This document shows positions 46,881-59,199 of a stretch of 64,000 nucleotides of DNA, in pieces. The position numbers were made by a program, and so were the translations under genes. The notes beneath the pieces are model-generated. The model worked only from the letters and a program-made list of their open reading frames with translations. It was not told where the DNA came from and searched no databases. Source of the DNA: Bettongia penicillata ogilbyi (taxonomy: Eukaryota; Chordata; Mammalia; Diprotodontia; Potoroidae); the NCBI GenBank assembly GCA_023548195.1, contig JAJHZJ010000041.1, forward strand, positions 248,001 to 312,000. Direction: 5' to 3'. How positions within the stretch are numbered: position 1 is the first letter of the stretch; every line of letters starts with the position of its first letter.

Positions 46881-48559
46881 CCTCTTACGTTATTACAGAA
46901 AAAAATAATAGTAAGTTATCTAAAATTGACAGGGGTAGTGAATAGTGAAAATACAAGCTCTTGTTCCCATGTTCTAAGCAATAATCTTGACTTTGATATA
47001 AACTGTGAAAAAATAAAGTTATGTTCTCATTGCCAGTGTGGAAAACTCTGGAAAGAATCAGGTTTTGTGTTCTTAGTGTAGGCTTTTAGGGTTTTCAAAA
47101 CAGTTACAGTTTGAAAGGAGTTCCCAGTATAAACTCTGGGTGGTGCTACTGACCCAAAGTAGCCAGTCTCAACAGCAAAAGAGTATTTTCTTCCTTATGG
47201 AAGTCATTGTGTTCAGATCCAAATGCATGCCAGTACAACAAATAGTCAGGTTAATATGAGACCAGAATGGAAAGAAAAGTTCATTTTCTTTGTATGTGTT
47301 ATATGTATTGTATGTGTTAGCAATGTATTTTGTGTTTTTGCATATATTTATACATTGCATTACATTTATATATTATGTATTTGTATATGTTTTAACCCAG
47401 ATAAGAAAATATCCCTGTGTTCAAACTCTTTAGTTTGTAGTATAATTGAGACTTTCTTAAACACTAGCTAAGGAAATTTACAGAAAGGAAAGTAATAATA
47501 ATGCCCCTAAAAATCTTATGAAGACTGCATATTTCCATCCATCTTTTCTGGATTCCCTGACTTTCTTTCTGGTCCTCCCCTCATACTTAGATCAATTTTG
47601 ATGAGCTGTTAGAAAGGGCACAAAGAAGACGTGTGAGTCATTCCAAAATTTCTGTATTATAACTGGAAGGGCAAACCCACAATGCTTTTAGATTAGAAGT
47701 TTGCATTAATTTCAGAGAACTTAGAATTTTAGCTTAATGATTGATACCTCTCATGTCAAACGAAGGAGCACTAGCTATTCTCAGTTGACACAAAACCAGT
47801 AAGTTCTGCCTTTCCATAAGCTCTCAATTAATTAAATGCTCTTTGATCCCATTACAACATCAGGCACAATCTCTACAAAAGTGGAATTCTCTTTTAGAGT
47901 GAAAATCAACTTGTCTTTACTATGTTATTTTCTTCCCCTCATTTAATCTATGGCAATGTATTCACAGACTGACAGAGGTGAAGACAGTTAAAAAAGAAAA
48001 GAAAAAAAGAAAGTTTAATCAGGTAATTGGGTGGAATTTTTATTTTTTGATTCCACGGTATCAAATGACTTTTAACTATTTGAGAAGTAAAGAGGGTTGG
48101 TTTAGGGTTTTTTCTTTCACCTTTTAATAGGTCATTATTACATCACATGGACACAGCCTTGAATCACAAAGGCTAGATGAAAAGTAAAAAATTCATCTAA
48201 TCAATCAGTTGCTCTATTTAGACCAAACCAAACAATAGGTTTGATTGATTTTCTTGCAAACTGAATTGACTGAAATTTTATCATCACACAGATAATGTCA
48301 GTGAGCACTTTAACTAAATTATGAAGAATCTTCATTCTTCAACTACAGTGCTCTGTAATAAGAACCATCAAAGGTTATCAGAACCATGCACTTGAGCCAT
48401 TCACTGATTATCCTACAGAAGATGAATACTAAAGATGCACAGCATGAGAAAAGGGTGAAAAAATGAGAAGTGCCACAATTTTGCTAGAAGGCATCAATAT
48501 TATCCTTTTTCCTACCTTCTAACTCAAACTCTGCTAGCTTATTTTCCCAATCACAAGAT
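46881..48559. other. Unassigned AT-rich stretch
   Basis: About 1.7 kb with no recognised gene or transposon. A TG/TA-rich tract is present near 47,290-47,395. Confidence 0.45.
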
Positions 48560-48715
48560 GAGAAACAGTACTGAATAAGAGAAAACTGAACCTGGAGCCA
48601 AAGACCTGGGCTCTGCTCCTAACTTTCCTACTTAGTTCTTATGTTATGCTTAATGAGGCACTTGGACATCGGAGCCTTCAATTTCCTCATCAGTAAAATG
48701 GGAGGATTGGACTGA
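48560..48715 (+). mobile_element. MIR SINE, sense
   Basis: 'gaacctggagccaaagacct' and 'caatttcctcatcagtaaaa' then 'tgggaggattggactgatga' give head and core in order. Confidence 0.7.
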
Positions 48716-48860
48716 TGATAACAGCACACATTTATATAGTGCCTCAAAGTCTGTAAAATACTAGATAATTTCTATCCCATGGGAGACTCAAGGCAAGCCT
48801 CGAAAGGTAAGTAATAACAGGTGTTATCATCCCATTATGGAAGAGATTCTTTAAGATGCT
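48716..48860 (-). mobile_element. MIR SINE, antisense
   Basis: 'acacatttatatagtgcctc', 'gtctgtaaaatactagataa' and 'gttatcatcccattatgg' match the antisense MIR tail, forming a tail-to-tail pair with the preceding sense MIR. Confidence 0.6.
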
Positions 48861-49489
48861 TTCCCGTACTAGATTTTATAGCTACAGGACATTATGACTG
48901 ATTGAAAGGCATTTCCCTGTAAATGCAAGGAAAAGCCAACTGGATGGCATCTTTGGAAAGCAACTGTCAAAGGAACATATTGCTCTGGTTCGTAAGTGAC
49001 AACTACAAGAAGCATTGTGACTTCACAAGTCAAGCTTACACAATGATGCCAACCTTTTCTGTTCAAACTTCTGTCTGAAGGCATTTCCTATTTTAAGGAA
49101 TATGTCTGAGTGCATTCAAGCAGGGAGGGTATGGAACTGAAGATATAAAATCCTGGAAATACAGATTGAAGAGGCAAGAGTCTAGTCTAGTCCCATCAAC
49201 CTGAGCAATACATTGAGAATCCTTCAGTATATAGTGGGTCCAGACAAGCATCTGAGGATAGCTGATGTGCTAAAAGAGCTTCACAACTGGTACAAATTCC
49301 ACAGCATCCTCTTTGCTGGCTTAATAGCTGATTCTGGCATTGAATTTTAAGGGATATTTTTTTCATTCTGAGGTTAGATATACCAAACACAGGTTCATAT
49401 AGCTGAATTGGTAAATCATAAAAGCATAAGACTCTAAAGAATCTAAAACATCATTTACTTACTAAGGCAGGTTATTATAGTAATGACAG
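48861..49489. other. Unassigned stretch
   Basis: Minus-strand frames of 64-71 codons at 48,869-49,390 have no recognisable domain. Confidence 0.4.
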
Positions 49490-49700
49490 CTGACACAATT
49501 CTTTTCAAGCATTATATCATTTTAACCACACAACTCTCCGAGATACAGATGTCCAAGTATTACTACCTCCATTTTCCAAATGAGAAAACTGAGGCTGAGA
49601 AGTAAAGGCATTTTATCAAGGTAATAGCTATTAATTAGCAAAAGTGGAACTTGTACTCAGATTTTTCACTATGACACTGCTATCTCTCAATAATATTTGT
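49490..49700 (-). mobile_element. MIR SINE, antisense
   Basis: 'aagcattatatcattttaac', 'ccattttccaaatgagaaaa' and 'ctgaggctgagaagtaaagg' in antisense order. Confidence 0.72.
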
Positions 49701-49739
49701 ACAGTCCACTTCACGGATGTTGTGAAGAGGGTAGGATGA

Positions 49740-49985
49740 GAAAGACATAGCTAGGAACCCAAAGGTATATCAGAGGTCACCCAATCCATGATTTACAGAT
49801 GGAAAACTTTTAAAGCACTTTCTGAACATATTATTCGCTTCTAGAGAGATGAGGAAACTGAGGCTTGGAGAGCCTCAATAAGTGTCTAAGACTTAAGATC
49901 AATAAATATTAAAGCTAGTAATGGAATCCAGATTTCTAGGTTTCTACCTAGGCCACTGATTTTTTTCCACTGTAACCCACTGCCT
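49740..49985 (-). mobile_element. MIR-type SINE, antisense
   Basis: 'tatatcagaggtcacccaat', 'agatgaggaaactgaggctt' and 'ctgtaacccactgcctccct' are the antisense marsupial SINE. Confidence 0.65.
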
Positions 49986-50224
49986 CCCTTATCATATTAT
50001 AATTAGTTATAGTCCTCCACTAAGGTCCTACTCTGATGCCAAGAGGAAGATGATCCTGGGTTCTTCAAGTCATGCCAATGGGCCTGCCAAAATTCAGTGT
50101 CTATTTTGTACCAATAAACAACCTGGTACAATTTAGAGAATTTAATAACCAAAGGTCTAACAGGTGATTTTTGTTTTTGCTACCATGTATCATGAAGAGA
50201 ATATCCATTGTGCTTGAATAATAA

Positions 50225-50310
50225 ATATTTTGAAGTATAGAATTTCTTAGTATAAAATATTTAAAGCTGGAAGGGACCTTAGGGGCCCTACCCCTCATTT
50301 TAAATTGGAC
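50225..50310 (-). mobile_element. MIR-type SINE fragment, antisense
   Basis: 'ttaaagctggaagggacctt' and 'taaattggacaaaactgaag' are the start of the antisense SINE; the remainder is absent. Confidence 0.55.
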
Positions 50311-50849
50311 AAAACTGAAGCTCCTGTCCCACCCAACCCAACCTACCTTTTGTCACAGTGTGCCAACCTGTCATCTCAAGGCAGTCCTGTGGCCCCCATT
50401 ACTGCTGCATGTTTAAGCAACAACTTTGAGAGTTGAATCTCTGGCAAAATTCTAGAGGGCACCCCATTCTCAAGGAAGACTAATGTCCTCTCTGGTTGTT
50501 CTCCCCACTCTTCTTCTGAGCAGCCCTCACATCTAGAGTGAATCTGGCATTTCTCATTGGTGGCTACATCTTTAAACAACTTCTTTTATTGTCCTAGGAG
50601 GGTTATGGCTCTCAGGACAAATTGAGGTCTGAGAATTAGACTGCTTAAAAGGCTACAAAAATGGAAAAGAGAACAATTATGAAGCAATGTAGATCTCAGA
50701 GGGGAGGAAAATCTATGGAACAGGAGGGAGAACAGAACTGCAGAACTATTGCTACTATTTAATAGAACACAGGAGGAAACAGGTAGCTCTCTAATAAAAA
50801 GATGGAGGAATGGATAAGAAAAAATAAATTTCAAAAATTAATGTATGCA
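50311..50849. other. Unassigned stretch
   Basis: Minus-strand frames of 67-82 codons have no recognisable domain. No repeat named. Confidence 0.4.
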
Positions 50850-51600
50850 AGAAACATGTTAAAAATACAGAAGCATATGGAGTAAAAATGAGGGGATAGA
50901 ACAAAATAGGTTATGCCACAACAAATCTTTTTTAAAAAAAAAAAAGGAGTTGCAAAGATGGCTTGAGACATAGCAGCAACGAAAATCAACAATGTCAACA
51001 CAAACAGGAAAACTATATTTTATTGAAAGATGTCCAGCATAGACCAAGAAAAAATAAGAATATAAATGTATGATCACAAAATGACATAACCATTAAATTC
51101 TTAACATATAAGCTAGATGGATTTCAACAATTGTTTTAAAAGTAACACAATAATAGCATAATTTAATATACCTTCCTCAAACCTGGATAAATGCAAAAGA
51201 AATATTTTAAAAATGGAAAATCAGAATTGAATGAATTGTTGGAAAAATTAGATTGGACTAGTTGGCACCTTTGTAATAAAAGTGCATGTGTGTGTGTGTG
51301 TGTGTGTGTGTGTGAGCACGCGTGCTTGTGTATGTGTGTGAGATTTCCCTATGTACCAAATAATGAAATTTGGTCACAAGTTAAGTCATAAAAAAGATAA
51401 ACATGTAAAAACAGAAATAATGAATACACTTTACACAGCACAAGGCAAAAAAATAGCAATGAAATATGAGTAAATGATACAGTCCTAAATGGATATTAAG
51501 TAATGACAACCTGAATGGAATTCATCATAGGAACAATAAATAATTATATTCATGAATGAAAACAATGAGAAAATGTGATAAAATTCCAAATTATGTGTGT
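50850..51600 (+). mobile_element. L1 ORF2 remnant, sense
   Basis: 'aatcagaattgaatgaattg' and 'aagttaagtcataaaaaaga' then 'aaatggatattaagtaatga' and 'attcatcataggaacaataa' follow the order of L1 ORF2 between the endonuclease and reverse transcriptase. Stops throughout. A (TG)n microsatellite (51,286-51,314) interrupts it. Confidence 0.5.
51286..51314. repeat. (TG)n microsatellite
   Basis: About 14 TG units, followed by TG-rich degenerate sequence. Confidence 0.95.
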
Positions 51601-51917
51601 GTGTGTTCATCTGTTGACAAAGAAGACCATGCCATCAGAGAAATGATGACAAGACTTGCACTTGACTTTGTTTTGAGTAAAGGAGGGCTATGCAGTCACC
51701 AGCCTCACTTCTCCTCCAGAGTCATCTGAATCCAGTGACCAGATATTCATCAGAATGACGGGAGATGACCTAAGATGAGGCAATTGGGGTTAAGTGACTT
51801 GCCCAAAGTCACACAGCTAGTGAGTGTCAAGTGTCTGAGGTGAGATTTGAGTCCTCCTGAGTCAAGTCCTCCTGACTCCTGCACTGGTACTCTATCCCTG
51901 TACCACCTAGCTTCCCT
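51601..51917. mobile_element. Composite marsupial SINE
   Basis: The left part ('gttgacaaagaagaccatgc', 'cagcctcacttctcctccag', 'atcagaatgacgggagatga') is a second marsupial SINE type. The right part ('aattggggttaagtgacttg', 'cccaaagtcacacagctagt', 'ctgtaccacctagcttccc') is a tRNA-derived SINE in antisense. Confidence 0.75.
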
Positions 51918-52539
51918 TGACAAAACTTATGGTCAAAGGAATAAGAGATATCTACATCTCTGAAAAATAAGAATAAAATTAGAAAGGTAAAAATCAACAA
52001 ATAGAACAAGTTAAAGGAAGGGAAAAAATTAGTGAGTGTTTGATCAATTTTATGAATGACATCAAATTGATGAGATTAGTGTGTGCATCTTTGTCTAAAG
52101 GCATCAGAAAGGGTACCTCCTATATGGATAGACATGAGCACTGGCACTTTGTTGAGTAGGCAGACATATGAGGTTTTTCTGAATGATTCTCAGTAACTTG
52201 GATAAGACTGATGACTGAGAGGCATATAAACACATGTCAAAAAGGTCATTTCTCCTACATGCTCTATAAAATTGATGTAGTTATATACATTGTGCTCTCT
52301 CTGTCTCCAAAATATTAAAAATGCACATTGGGTCATTAACATACTGACATATATGCAAAATGTTATCTAAATACTCCTTATTCACTCCTTATAAATAAAG
52401 TGTGTATATATAGGTATATAGGTATGCACATATGTATATATGTATGTACACACATATACTTATATAAATATCCTACACACTCCTTATAGATATACAGTGA
52501 GACAAATAATTAGAGTTATTCATTGCACATGGTTGGACC
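51918..52539. other. Unassigned stretch with TA/TG repeats
   Basis: Degenerate TA/TG simple sequence at about 52,398-52,460. No gene recognised. Confidence 0.4.
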
Positions 52540-52745
52540 ACATCAATCTAATAAAAGTGGAATACTACTGAAATCAATTTATACATTAAGTACTATACCA
52601 ACCAAATTATAATATAAACAAACAAAAACAAAACAAAAATATAATTCATTTGGAAGAAAAAAGATCTATAATTTCAAAGGAAATGATGGTTAAAAGCATG
52701 AATAGAATGATAGTATAGAGACTTAGATAGTACAGATTTGGACAG
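52540..52745 (+). mobile_element. L1 ORF2 fragment, sense
   Basis: 'ataattcatttggaagaaaa' and 'agatctataatttcaaagga' correspond to the L1 ORF2 stretch ending '...catctggaagaacaaaaggt'. Diverged. Confidence 0.5.
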
Positions 52746-52749
52746 GTAG

Positions 52750-53325
52750 ACTTATAATCAATCATTCTGTAAACATTTTTAAGTTCCCACTATATACCAG
52801 GCACCATGCTCAGAACAAGAAAGAAAAAAAGTCCAAAAATTTCCGCAGCCATCATGGAGTTCACAATTTAATGGTGGGGGGAAGTGAATAGGTAAAGTTA
52901 AAAATATATACAAAAAATCTCTATACAGGAAACATAGGAAATAATTAAGAGGGATTAAGAAAGATTTCCTATAAAAGATGGGATTTTATTAGATACATAA
53001 AGGAAGCCAGATAAGAAGATGAGGAGTCAGAGCATTCCAGGTATGGACTGGAGTAGGAAGACTTGAGGTAGGCAGGCCTACAAGTAGGCTATTGCAAAAG
53101 TCCAGGCATGATATTATGAGGGCCTTCACCAGAGTCTGAGAAATTGGCAGAATCATGATGTCTTCTGTAGTAATAAGAAAAGTGGAAGAGGGTGAGACTT
53201 TAGGAGGAAAAGTAATGAGTTTCATTTCGGATACACTGAGCTTAAGATATCTATTGGATACCCAGGTTAAGATGTCTAAAAACTAGTTAGAGATTTTAAA
53301 TTAGAGGTCAACAGAGAGGTTGTGA
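52750..53325 (-). mobile_element. L2 LINE, antisense
   Basis: The plus strand opens with the antisense 3' end ('cactatataccaggcaccat'). The minus strand at 52,989-53,225 has the C-terminal LINE motif ALIISCLDFCNSLLVGLPTS (family LDYCNSLLAGLP). Truncated and frameshifted. Confidence 0.82.
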
Positions 53326-53329
53326 TAGG

Positions 53330-53595
53330 ATAGGTAAACATGAAAATAGTAATCAATAGTAATTCCAATGACATTATAAAAAACAGTAACCATCAAAACA
53401 AGGTGGTACTGGTTAAAATAGAAAATCAATGTGACAGACTAGATAATCAAGAAACAAAAGCAATCAAAAACAGCAGCCTAGGGTTTTATAACCTTAAGAA
53501 CATAAATTACTAGGGGAAGAACGCCCATGTTGATGAAAACTTCTGGGAAAACTGGGAAGCAGTTTGTCAGAAATTAAATTTAGAACAGCATCTAA
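53330..53595 (+). mobile_element. L1 ORF2 remnant, left part
   Basis: 'aggtggtactggttaaaata', 'aaatcaatgtgacagactag' and 'ctgggaaaactgggaagcag' then 'aacagcatctaa' match consecutive L1 ORF2 sequence. It stops where the CR1 begins and resumes at 54,181. Confidence 0.7.
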
Positions 53596-54180
53596 ATATG
53601 AGTCAGCAGTGCTATGTTGCAGCCAGAAAAGCTAATGTGATCTTCGACTACATTAAAAGAGATTTAGCTTCCAGAAATAAGGAGGTAATAGTGCCTCTCT
53701 ACACTCTGTGCTCATCAAATCGCATCTTTACAATTGTTTTCAGTTTTAAAAGGACATTGATTAAAATGAAGTGTGTCCAGAGAAAAGCACCAAGATGGGG
53801 AAGGACTTTAGGTCTGTGTCATATGAGGATAACTTTTAGGAACTTTAAATATTTAACCTAGAGAAGAGAAGCACAATTGCTGTCTTCAAATGCTGAATGG
53901 TTGTATTTTAGAAAAGAGACTACTTTTGCTGTGATTGGCTCTAAAAGCGAAGAATTGAGAGCAATGACAAAAGTAAATTGACAAAAGGAAGTTTAAGCTT
54001 TGTGTCAGAAAAAAAAATCACTAACAATTAGAGACATTTCAAAGTGGAATGGACTGCCGCTTAAGAAATAGTGGGTAGAACCCCGCTGGAGGTTTTCAAG
54101 CAAAGTTGAAGGGGAATTATTTTTGGATATTAATTGCCCTAGATAGTCTTGAGATACATTGCAATGATCAAATTCTGTGT
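53596..54180 (+). mobile_element. CR1-family LINE 3' end
   Basis: The plus strand at 53,598-53,861 reads MSQQCYVAARKANVIFDYIK, then SRNKEVIVPLY and CVQRKAPRWGR. This is the CR1 ORF2 C-terminal block (MSQQC..AAKKAN, SR.REV..PLYSA, RVQRRA). It continues with 'cctagagaagagaagcacaa' (NLEKRR-like) and 'aatggactgccgcttaagaa' (W..LP motif). It ends with ATTCTGTG at 54,172-54,179, the hallmark 3'-terminal octamer of CR1. 5'-truncated and pseudogenic. Confidence 0.85.
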
Positions 54181-54495
54181 ATCTACAATCTTACACCATG
54201 AATCAAAAAAGCTCAAAGGATCTGAATATAAAAGGGTCACATTATTTAAAAATTAGATAATGACAGGTCAGATAGCTTGCACAATTATGAGTGGAGGAGA
54301 ATTCATAACCAAACAAGGGAAGGAAAAATTCACAAAAGATAAGGTGAAAAACTTTGTCTACATAAAATGTGTAAGGTTTTGGGTGAGTCAAATCAAAGAA
54401 GATAGACTAAGAGGAGAAACAGTTGAACAAGGAAAATATTTGCATTAAATGTCAGCATTAAAAGTCTGATATCTAAAATATGTAAGGAATTTATG
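54181..54495 (+). mobile_element. L1 ORF2 remnant, right part
   Basis: 'tcttacaccatgaatcaaaa' resumes the ORF2 at the point where the left part stopped. It continues 'ggagaattcataaccaaaca' and 'ggaaaatatttgcattaaat'. The copy is the same L1 insertion as 53,330-53,595. Confidence 0.72.
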
Positions 54496-56160
54496 GGGTA
54501 AAGCCAAGATGGAGTAAAAGCAAGGACTTCCCTGAGCTCTCCCCCAAAGGCTTCTAATACCTATAAAAAATGATTCTAAATAAACTCTAGAGCTACAGAA
54601 CACACAAAATGAGAGAGTGAAACAAATCCCCATCACATGACAACCTGGAAAGTCAAAAGAAAGGGTCTCTCATACCAGGCAGGGAACAGAGCACAGTCCA
54701 GTATGGGCTGGTTGGCAGAGACAGGCTGAAGCATACTTCAGGGGATTGAATCATTGGCATCTATGGCAGTTTCCAGATTTCTCAATCAACCCATAAATGC
54801 CAAAAAGGTCAATGGGAAAACTGTGAGACCTGGGTGAAAGATAAGTATAGGGTATAGCTGAGTCTGGCGCCAATCCCATAGCAGTGGAGGGGAGGGGATG
54901 GCAGCAGCAGCAGCAGTAGCAGTGGCAGAAGTTGCTTCTGAAGCTCTGGACCCACAGACAGTGGGTCACCAAGTGGATAATACAAAATCCATGAAGCCTA
55001 GGAGAGTACATTTACCTCACTAGAAGCAGAGTCCTACCTTGACAAAGAGTTAGGAAGTCAAGTGCTTGTCTGGGAAGGTGAGTACCCATCACAAAAGAAC
55101 TCAAACTATAGAATCTTACTCTGGTAACAAGGAAGAACAGGACATACAACCAGAGGAGGACAGTAGAGTCAAAGCTCCTGCATCAAAAGCCTCCAAGAGG
55201 AACATGAATGGGTCTTAAGCTCAGAAAGGATTTTGAGAATCAACTAAGAGAAGCAGAGGAAAAATTGGGAAAAGAAATGAGAGTGATGCAAGAAAATCAT
55301 GGAAATCAAGTCAACAGCTTGGTAAAGGAAACCAAAAAAAAAATGCTGAAGAAAATAACACAATAAAAAATAGACTAATCTAAATGGTAAAAGCCAATGA
55401 GGAAAAAAATGCCTTAAAAAGCAGAATTGACCACATGGAAAGGAGGTCCAAAAGCTTACTGAAGAAAATAATTCCTTCAAAATTAGAATGGAGCAAATGG
55501 AAAATAATGATTTTTTGAGAAAGCAAGACATTATAAAACATAAACAAAAGAAAGAAAAATAGAAGACATTGTGAAATATCTCATTGGAAAAACCACTGAC
55601 CTGGAAAATAGATCCAGGAGAGATAATTTAAAAATTACTGAACTGTCTGAAAGCCATGATCAAAAAAAGAGCCTAGATATCATCTTTCAAGAAATCATCA
55701 AGGAAAACTGCCCTGATACTAGAGAACAAGAGGGTAAAATTGAAATTGAAAGAATTCACCGATTGCCTCTGGAAGGAGAGTCTAAAAGGAAAACTCCTAG
55801 GAATATTGTAGCCAAATTCCAGAGTTCTCAGAGTTCAAATTAAGAGTTCTCAGAAAATACTGCAGGTAGCCTGAAAGAAGCAACTCAGGTATTGTGGAAA
55901 TACAATCAGGATAACACATAATCTATCAGCTTCTACATTAAGGTATCAAAGGGCTTGGAATATGATTTTCCAGAAGTCGGAGAAGCTAGGATTAAAACCA
56001 AGAATCATCTACCCAGTCAAACCAAGTATAATCTTTCAGGAGTAAAAAATGGATATTCAGTGAAATAGAGGACTTTCAAGTATTCTTGATGAAAATACCA
56101 GAGCTGAATAGAAAATTCGACTTTCAAATACAAGAATCAAGGAAAGCATGAAAAGATACA
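54496..56160 (+). mobile_element. L1 or HAL1 element with 5' UTR and ORF1
   Basis: Starts 'ggtaaagccaagatggagta', the L1 5' end, with a 5' UTR to about 55,200 that contains a small GCA repeat. ORF1 follows but is broken. The coiled-coil part begins near 55,217 ('aagctcagaaaggattttga'). The RRM part is open at 55,571-55,843 and contains DLENRSRRDNLKI, the canonical ORF1p motif. After it, 'ggaatatgattttccagaag' and 'ggatattcagtgaaatagag' complete the ORF1 3' region, to 'gaatcaaggaaagcatgaaa'. No ORF2 follows, which fits HAL1 (an ORF1-only L1 derivative) or a rearranged L1. Confidence 0.82.
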
Positions 56161-56189
56161 TTTTTGCTACTTTTTTAGGACTTCCATTC

Positions 56190-56740
56190 AATACTAAGAA
56201 TTCATCTTCCTTTTAATAATCTTTTCACTCCCATTATTATAATCACTATGTATATTGTTCTCATTTGTTTTCTTCATTGTGTATTAGTCAATACAAATTT
56301 TGCCACATTGCTTTCATTTCCTCATATTCATCGTTCCTTGGTGCATAACTATATTTTTACACCATATTTTTTTGTTCCCAGTTCTTTGCTGCCGCAAAGC
56401 GTGTCATTATAGATATTTTTGAATGTAGTACACCTTGTTTCTGTCTTTGACTTTTCTGGTGCACATACCCAGGAAGAAGATGGCTAGATTAAAGGGCATG
56501 AACAGTTTAACCTTTTTGTTTTTGCCCTATTCCAAAAAAGAAATTCAGGAGAACTGAACCATTTCAAGTACAGCCAATAGAGTATTATGTGCACATCTTC
56601 TCATATATTCTCAACATTAAATCTTCTCTTTTTCATCTTTGACAATTTGTATAGACTGAGGTAAGAGCACAGAGTTGTTTTAATTTTCATAAGTCTTACT
56701 AAGTGATTTGAATATATTTTCATAAGGCCATGAGAAGGAA
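56190..56740 (-). mobile_element. L1 3' region, antisense
   Basis: 'cagttctttgctgccgcaaa', 'tggctagattaaagggcatg' and 'agtttaacctttttgttttt' are reversed late ORF2 sequence. It faces the preceding sense element tail to tail. Confidence 0.72.
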
Positions 56741-57839
56741 GATTGCCTAAGAAGTAATTAGTTCTTGAAGTATGTGCAGATATTCTGTCTACTGCTAGCT
56801 CTTGTGGAACAAATGTGAGTCAGTTGCTAGTTATGATGCCTCAGATTTTGTACATGTGATGATAAAATATCTTTTACTCAGCTCTAAAAACAGAAGAAAC
56901 AATGACCCAAGAGTAGTTGAGCTGGAGTTGAGTGTGCATACAACAATTGTGATCTAAGCATCTCCTGATCTATTTTCATTTGTGAGTGAAAAGAGAAGTC
57001 ATATGAGCTGCTTGGTAAAGGAGTGGTAATCATTACGTTGTCCAATTCAGATAACATGTGGCCCTAAGTATATGACACCACTATTCCCTTTATGGTTATT
57101 CCTTCATGACCTTAGGTGAATGAATATTTTGAGAGGAAAGTAGAAGCAATCATGTGAGCCTGAGAGATTTAGAGACTCCAATCAGTCACTGAACATGGAA
57201 GCAGTGGCCAATGGAATAGGATTGGTTAATGACAGACAAAATATCTTCATATGGACCTAGAAAGAAGATGGTAGTAGCTTCAGGGATTATGACCTTTCCT
57301 GATGGATTGAAATACTGGCTATGGATGCTGGAAAGACACCAGTTTTCAATACTCATCAAAGAACTGAACATAAGAAGTACTCCATTAGTACTCTACACAG
57401 GGAAAAAATGATTTCTATGTCCAAGAAGTGAAAGATATCCCTTTTCCACATGTCTTCTACACCTCTCTTTCCACATGTTTTCTGCCTCATCAACACTATA
57501 CGAAATTTGATCCCACTTTTTATACGGACCTTGTATATACAAAGGAGAGAGTGCATCCCTGTGTTTTTTGGAGGAGCAGGGGCATTCTATGAACTCTTTG
57601 TATTACTCCATTTTAGTAAATGTCCTTTACTAAAAATTGAGACTACTGACTGATAGTTGGGGAAACACACTGGTGAAGACTCATGAACAATAGTAACAAA
57701 AGCCCAGTCCCACAGAGTTATCTCTGATAGAAAATAGTTAGGCTGCTGATCTGTGGGCACCTGGCCCACCAATGTAAGCAGGAATTGGAGAAATAGCCCT
57801 GAAGAGAGAGTGCTATGGCCACATGTAGTTTGAAAAACT
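56741..57839. other. Unassigned stretch
   Basis: Several overlapping frames of about 60 codons on both strands, none with a recognisable domain. No repeat named. Confidence 0.4.
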
Positions 57840-58260
57840 TTTGAAAAATTATTTTATCAAATTCTTTGACTACTTTTCTATTGGTCAATGGCTCCTGCTG
57901 TTATTTACTTGTACCAATTTACTTTATACTTTTGGCTATGCAACCTCAATTGGTGATATTTGATGTAAATATTTCCCTTCTCTACAATTTTTCTTCTAAT
58001 TTTCTTTATTGATTTTATTCTTAGGAAAACTTCTGGAAAAAAATTATAGAGGCAAACTTTTTCATTTTTTTCTTTTATGATCTCTTTCCCTTAGTTTGGT
58101 CATGAACTCTCCCTCAAGCTATGGCTGGAAAAAATTACCGATTGTCTTCTCTCTAATTTTTTTGCCATGATCTGTTAAATTGTGTATTCATTTTAAGTTT
58201 GTATATGGTGTAAATGTAGGTATAAATATATTTTCTGCTGAAACAGTTCCTGAAAGAAAT
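57840..58260 (-). mobile_element. L1 ORF2 fragment, antisense
   Basis: 'tttggtcatgaactctccct' and 'atgatctctttcccttagtt' resemble reversed ORF2 C-terminal sequence (ttggtcataaattcttccct in the family). Strongly decayed. Confidence 0.5.
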
Positions 58261-59199
58261 CTATACAAAATATAAACAACCATATGAAAATTTTTCCCAC
58301 AATTTTATCATAGGGGATCTACCATACAGATGTCAGGGAAGAGCAAGAAATACCTCTATCACTTTTTTCAACCTTTTCTCATATTTAAACAAAATTACTG
58401 TTATTTTAATTGCTTTCTCTATTATTGTAAACTTTTCTTCCTTTATCTCATTTGCTTGATTCTCTTTTCACCTTTATGCATTTTCAAGAGGTGGACCATT
58501 CTTCTCTTCTCCCTTCTCCTTATGCCATTTTTCTCTTCTTCCTCATCCTTTGCTGATCATTATTCCCTCAGGCACGCCTTACCATTTTACCAGTATACAC
58601 TAGAATCACAGTATCTTTACCCAAATTTTTGTAAACTATCTTGATATGTATTTTTGTATATTGGCATCATTGGTCCATGGAAATTTCAGAGAATTCTGCT
58701 CCTGATTATTGAGAACCAGATAGAAGTCAGCCTCACCTCTGAATACATCATCATTAAATAACCTAGACTAATCATGGACTTTATCATTAAACAACCCATA
58801 TTAGTCATGCTGTAAGGAAGATGAAATATTTCTCTTATTCTGTGATGTCAGGCAGATAGGATGATTTTAAGCAAACTTAAGCAAACATGCTCATACAGAA
58901 TTTAAGACAGCTCTAAGCTTTCAACAACTGTCCACTTGTGTGTACTAAATAGAATTTAGAGTAGAGTGGGGGTAAGGGAAGATTCTGGGAAAATCGGAAG
59001 TTGTTAGCTTGATTATTGATTTACATTGTGTCTCTCGCTCTTTTTTAGGTAAGAGACATCATGAGATTTTTATTTTCCTCTCATTCCCATGCTTCATTTA
59101 AATATGACATGTTTAATTTTTATTGCTTTGTATCTTTTTTTCTTTTTTGTATAAGGTACCAACCTGTCTGGAGTGACAAACATATCCTATATTTGTAAG
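58261..59199. other. Unassigned stretch
   Basis: A pyrimidine-rich 104-codon plus-strand frame (58,330-58,644) resembles reversed L1 rather than a gene. No other feature. Confidence 0.35.

Noticed and set aside
53598..53861. 87-codon plus-strand frame starting MSQQC as a possible gene
   Set aside because: It is the CR1 ORF2 C-terminal block, followed by the CR1 3' octamer.
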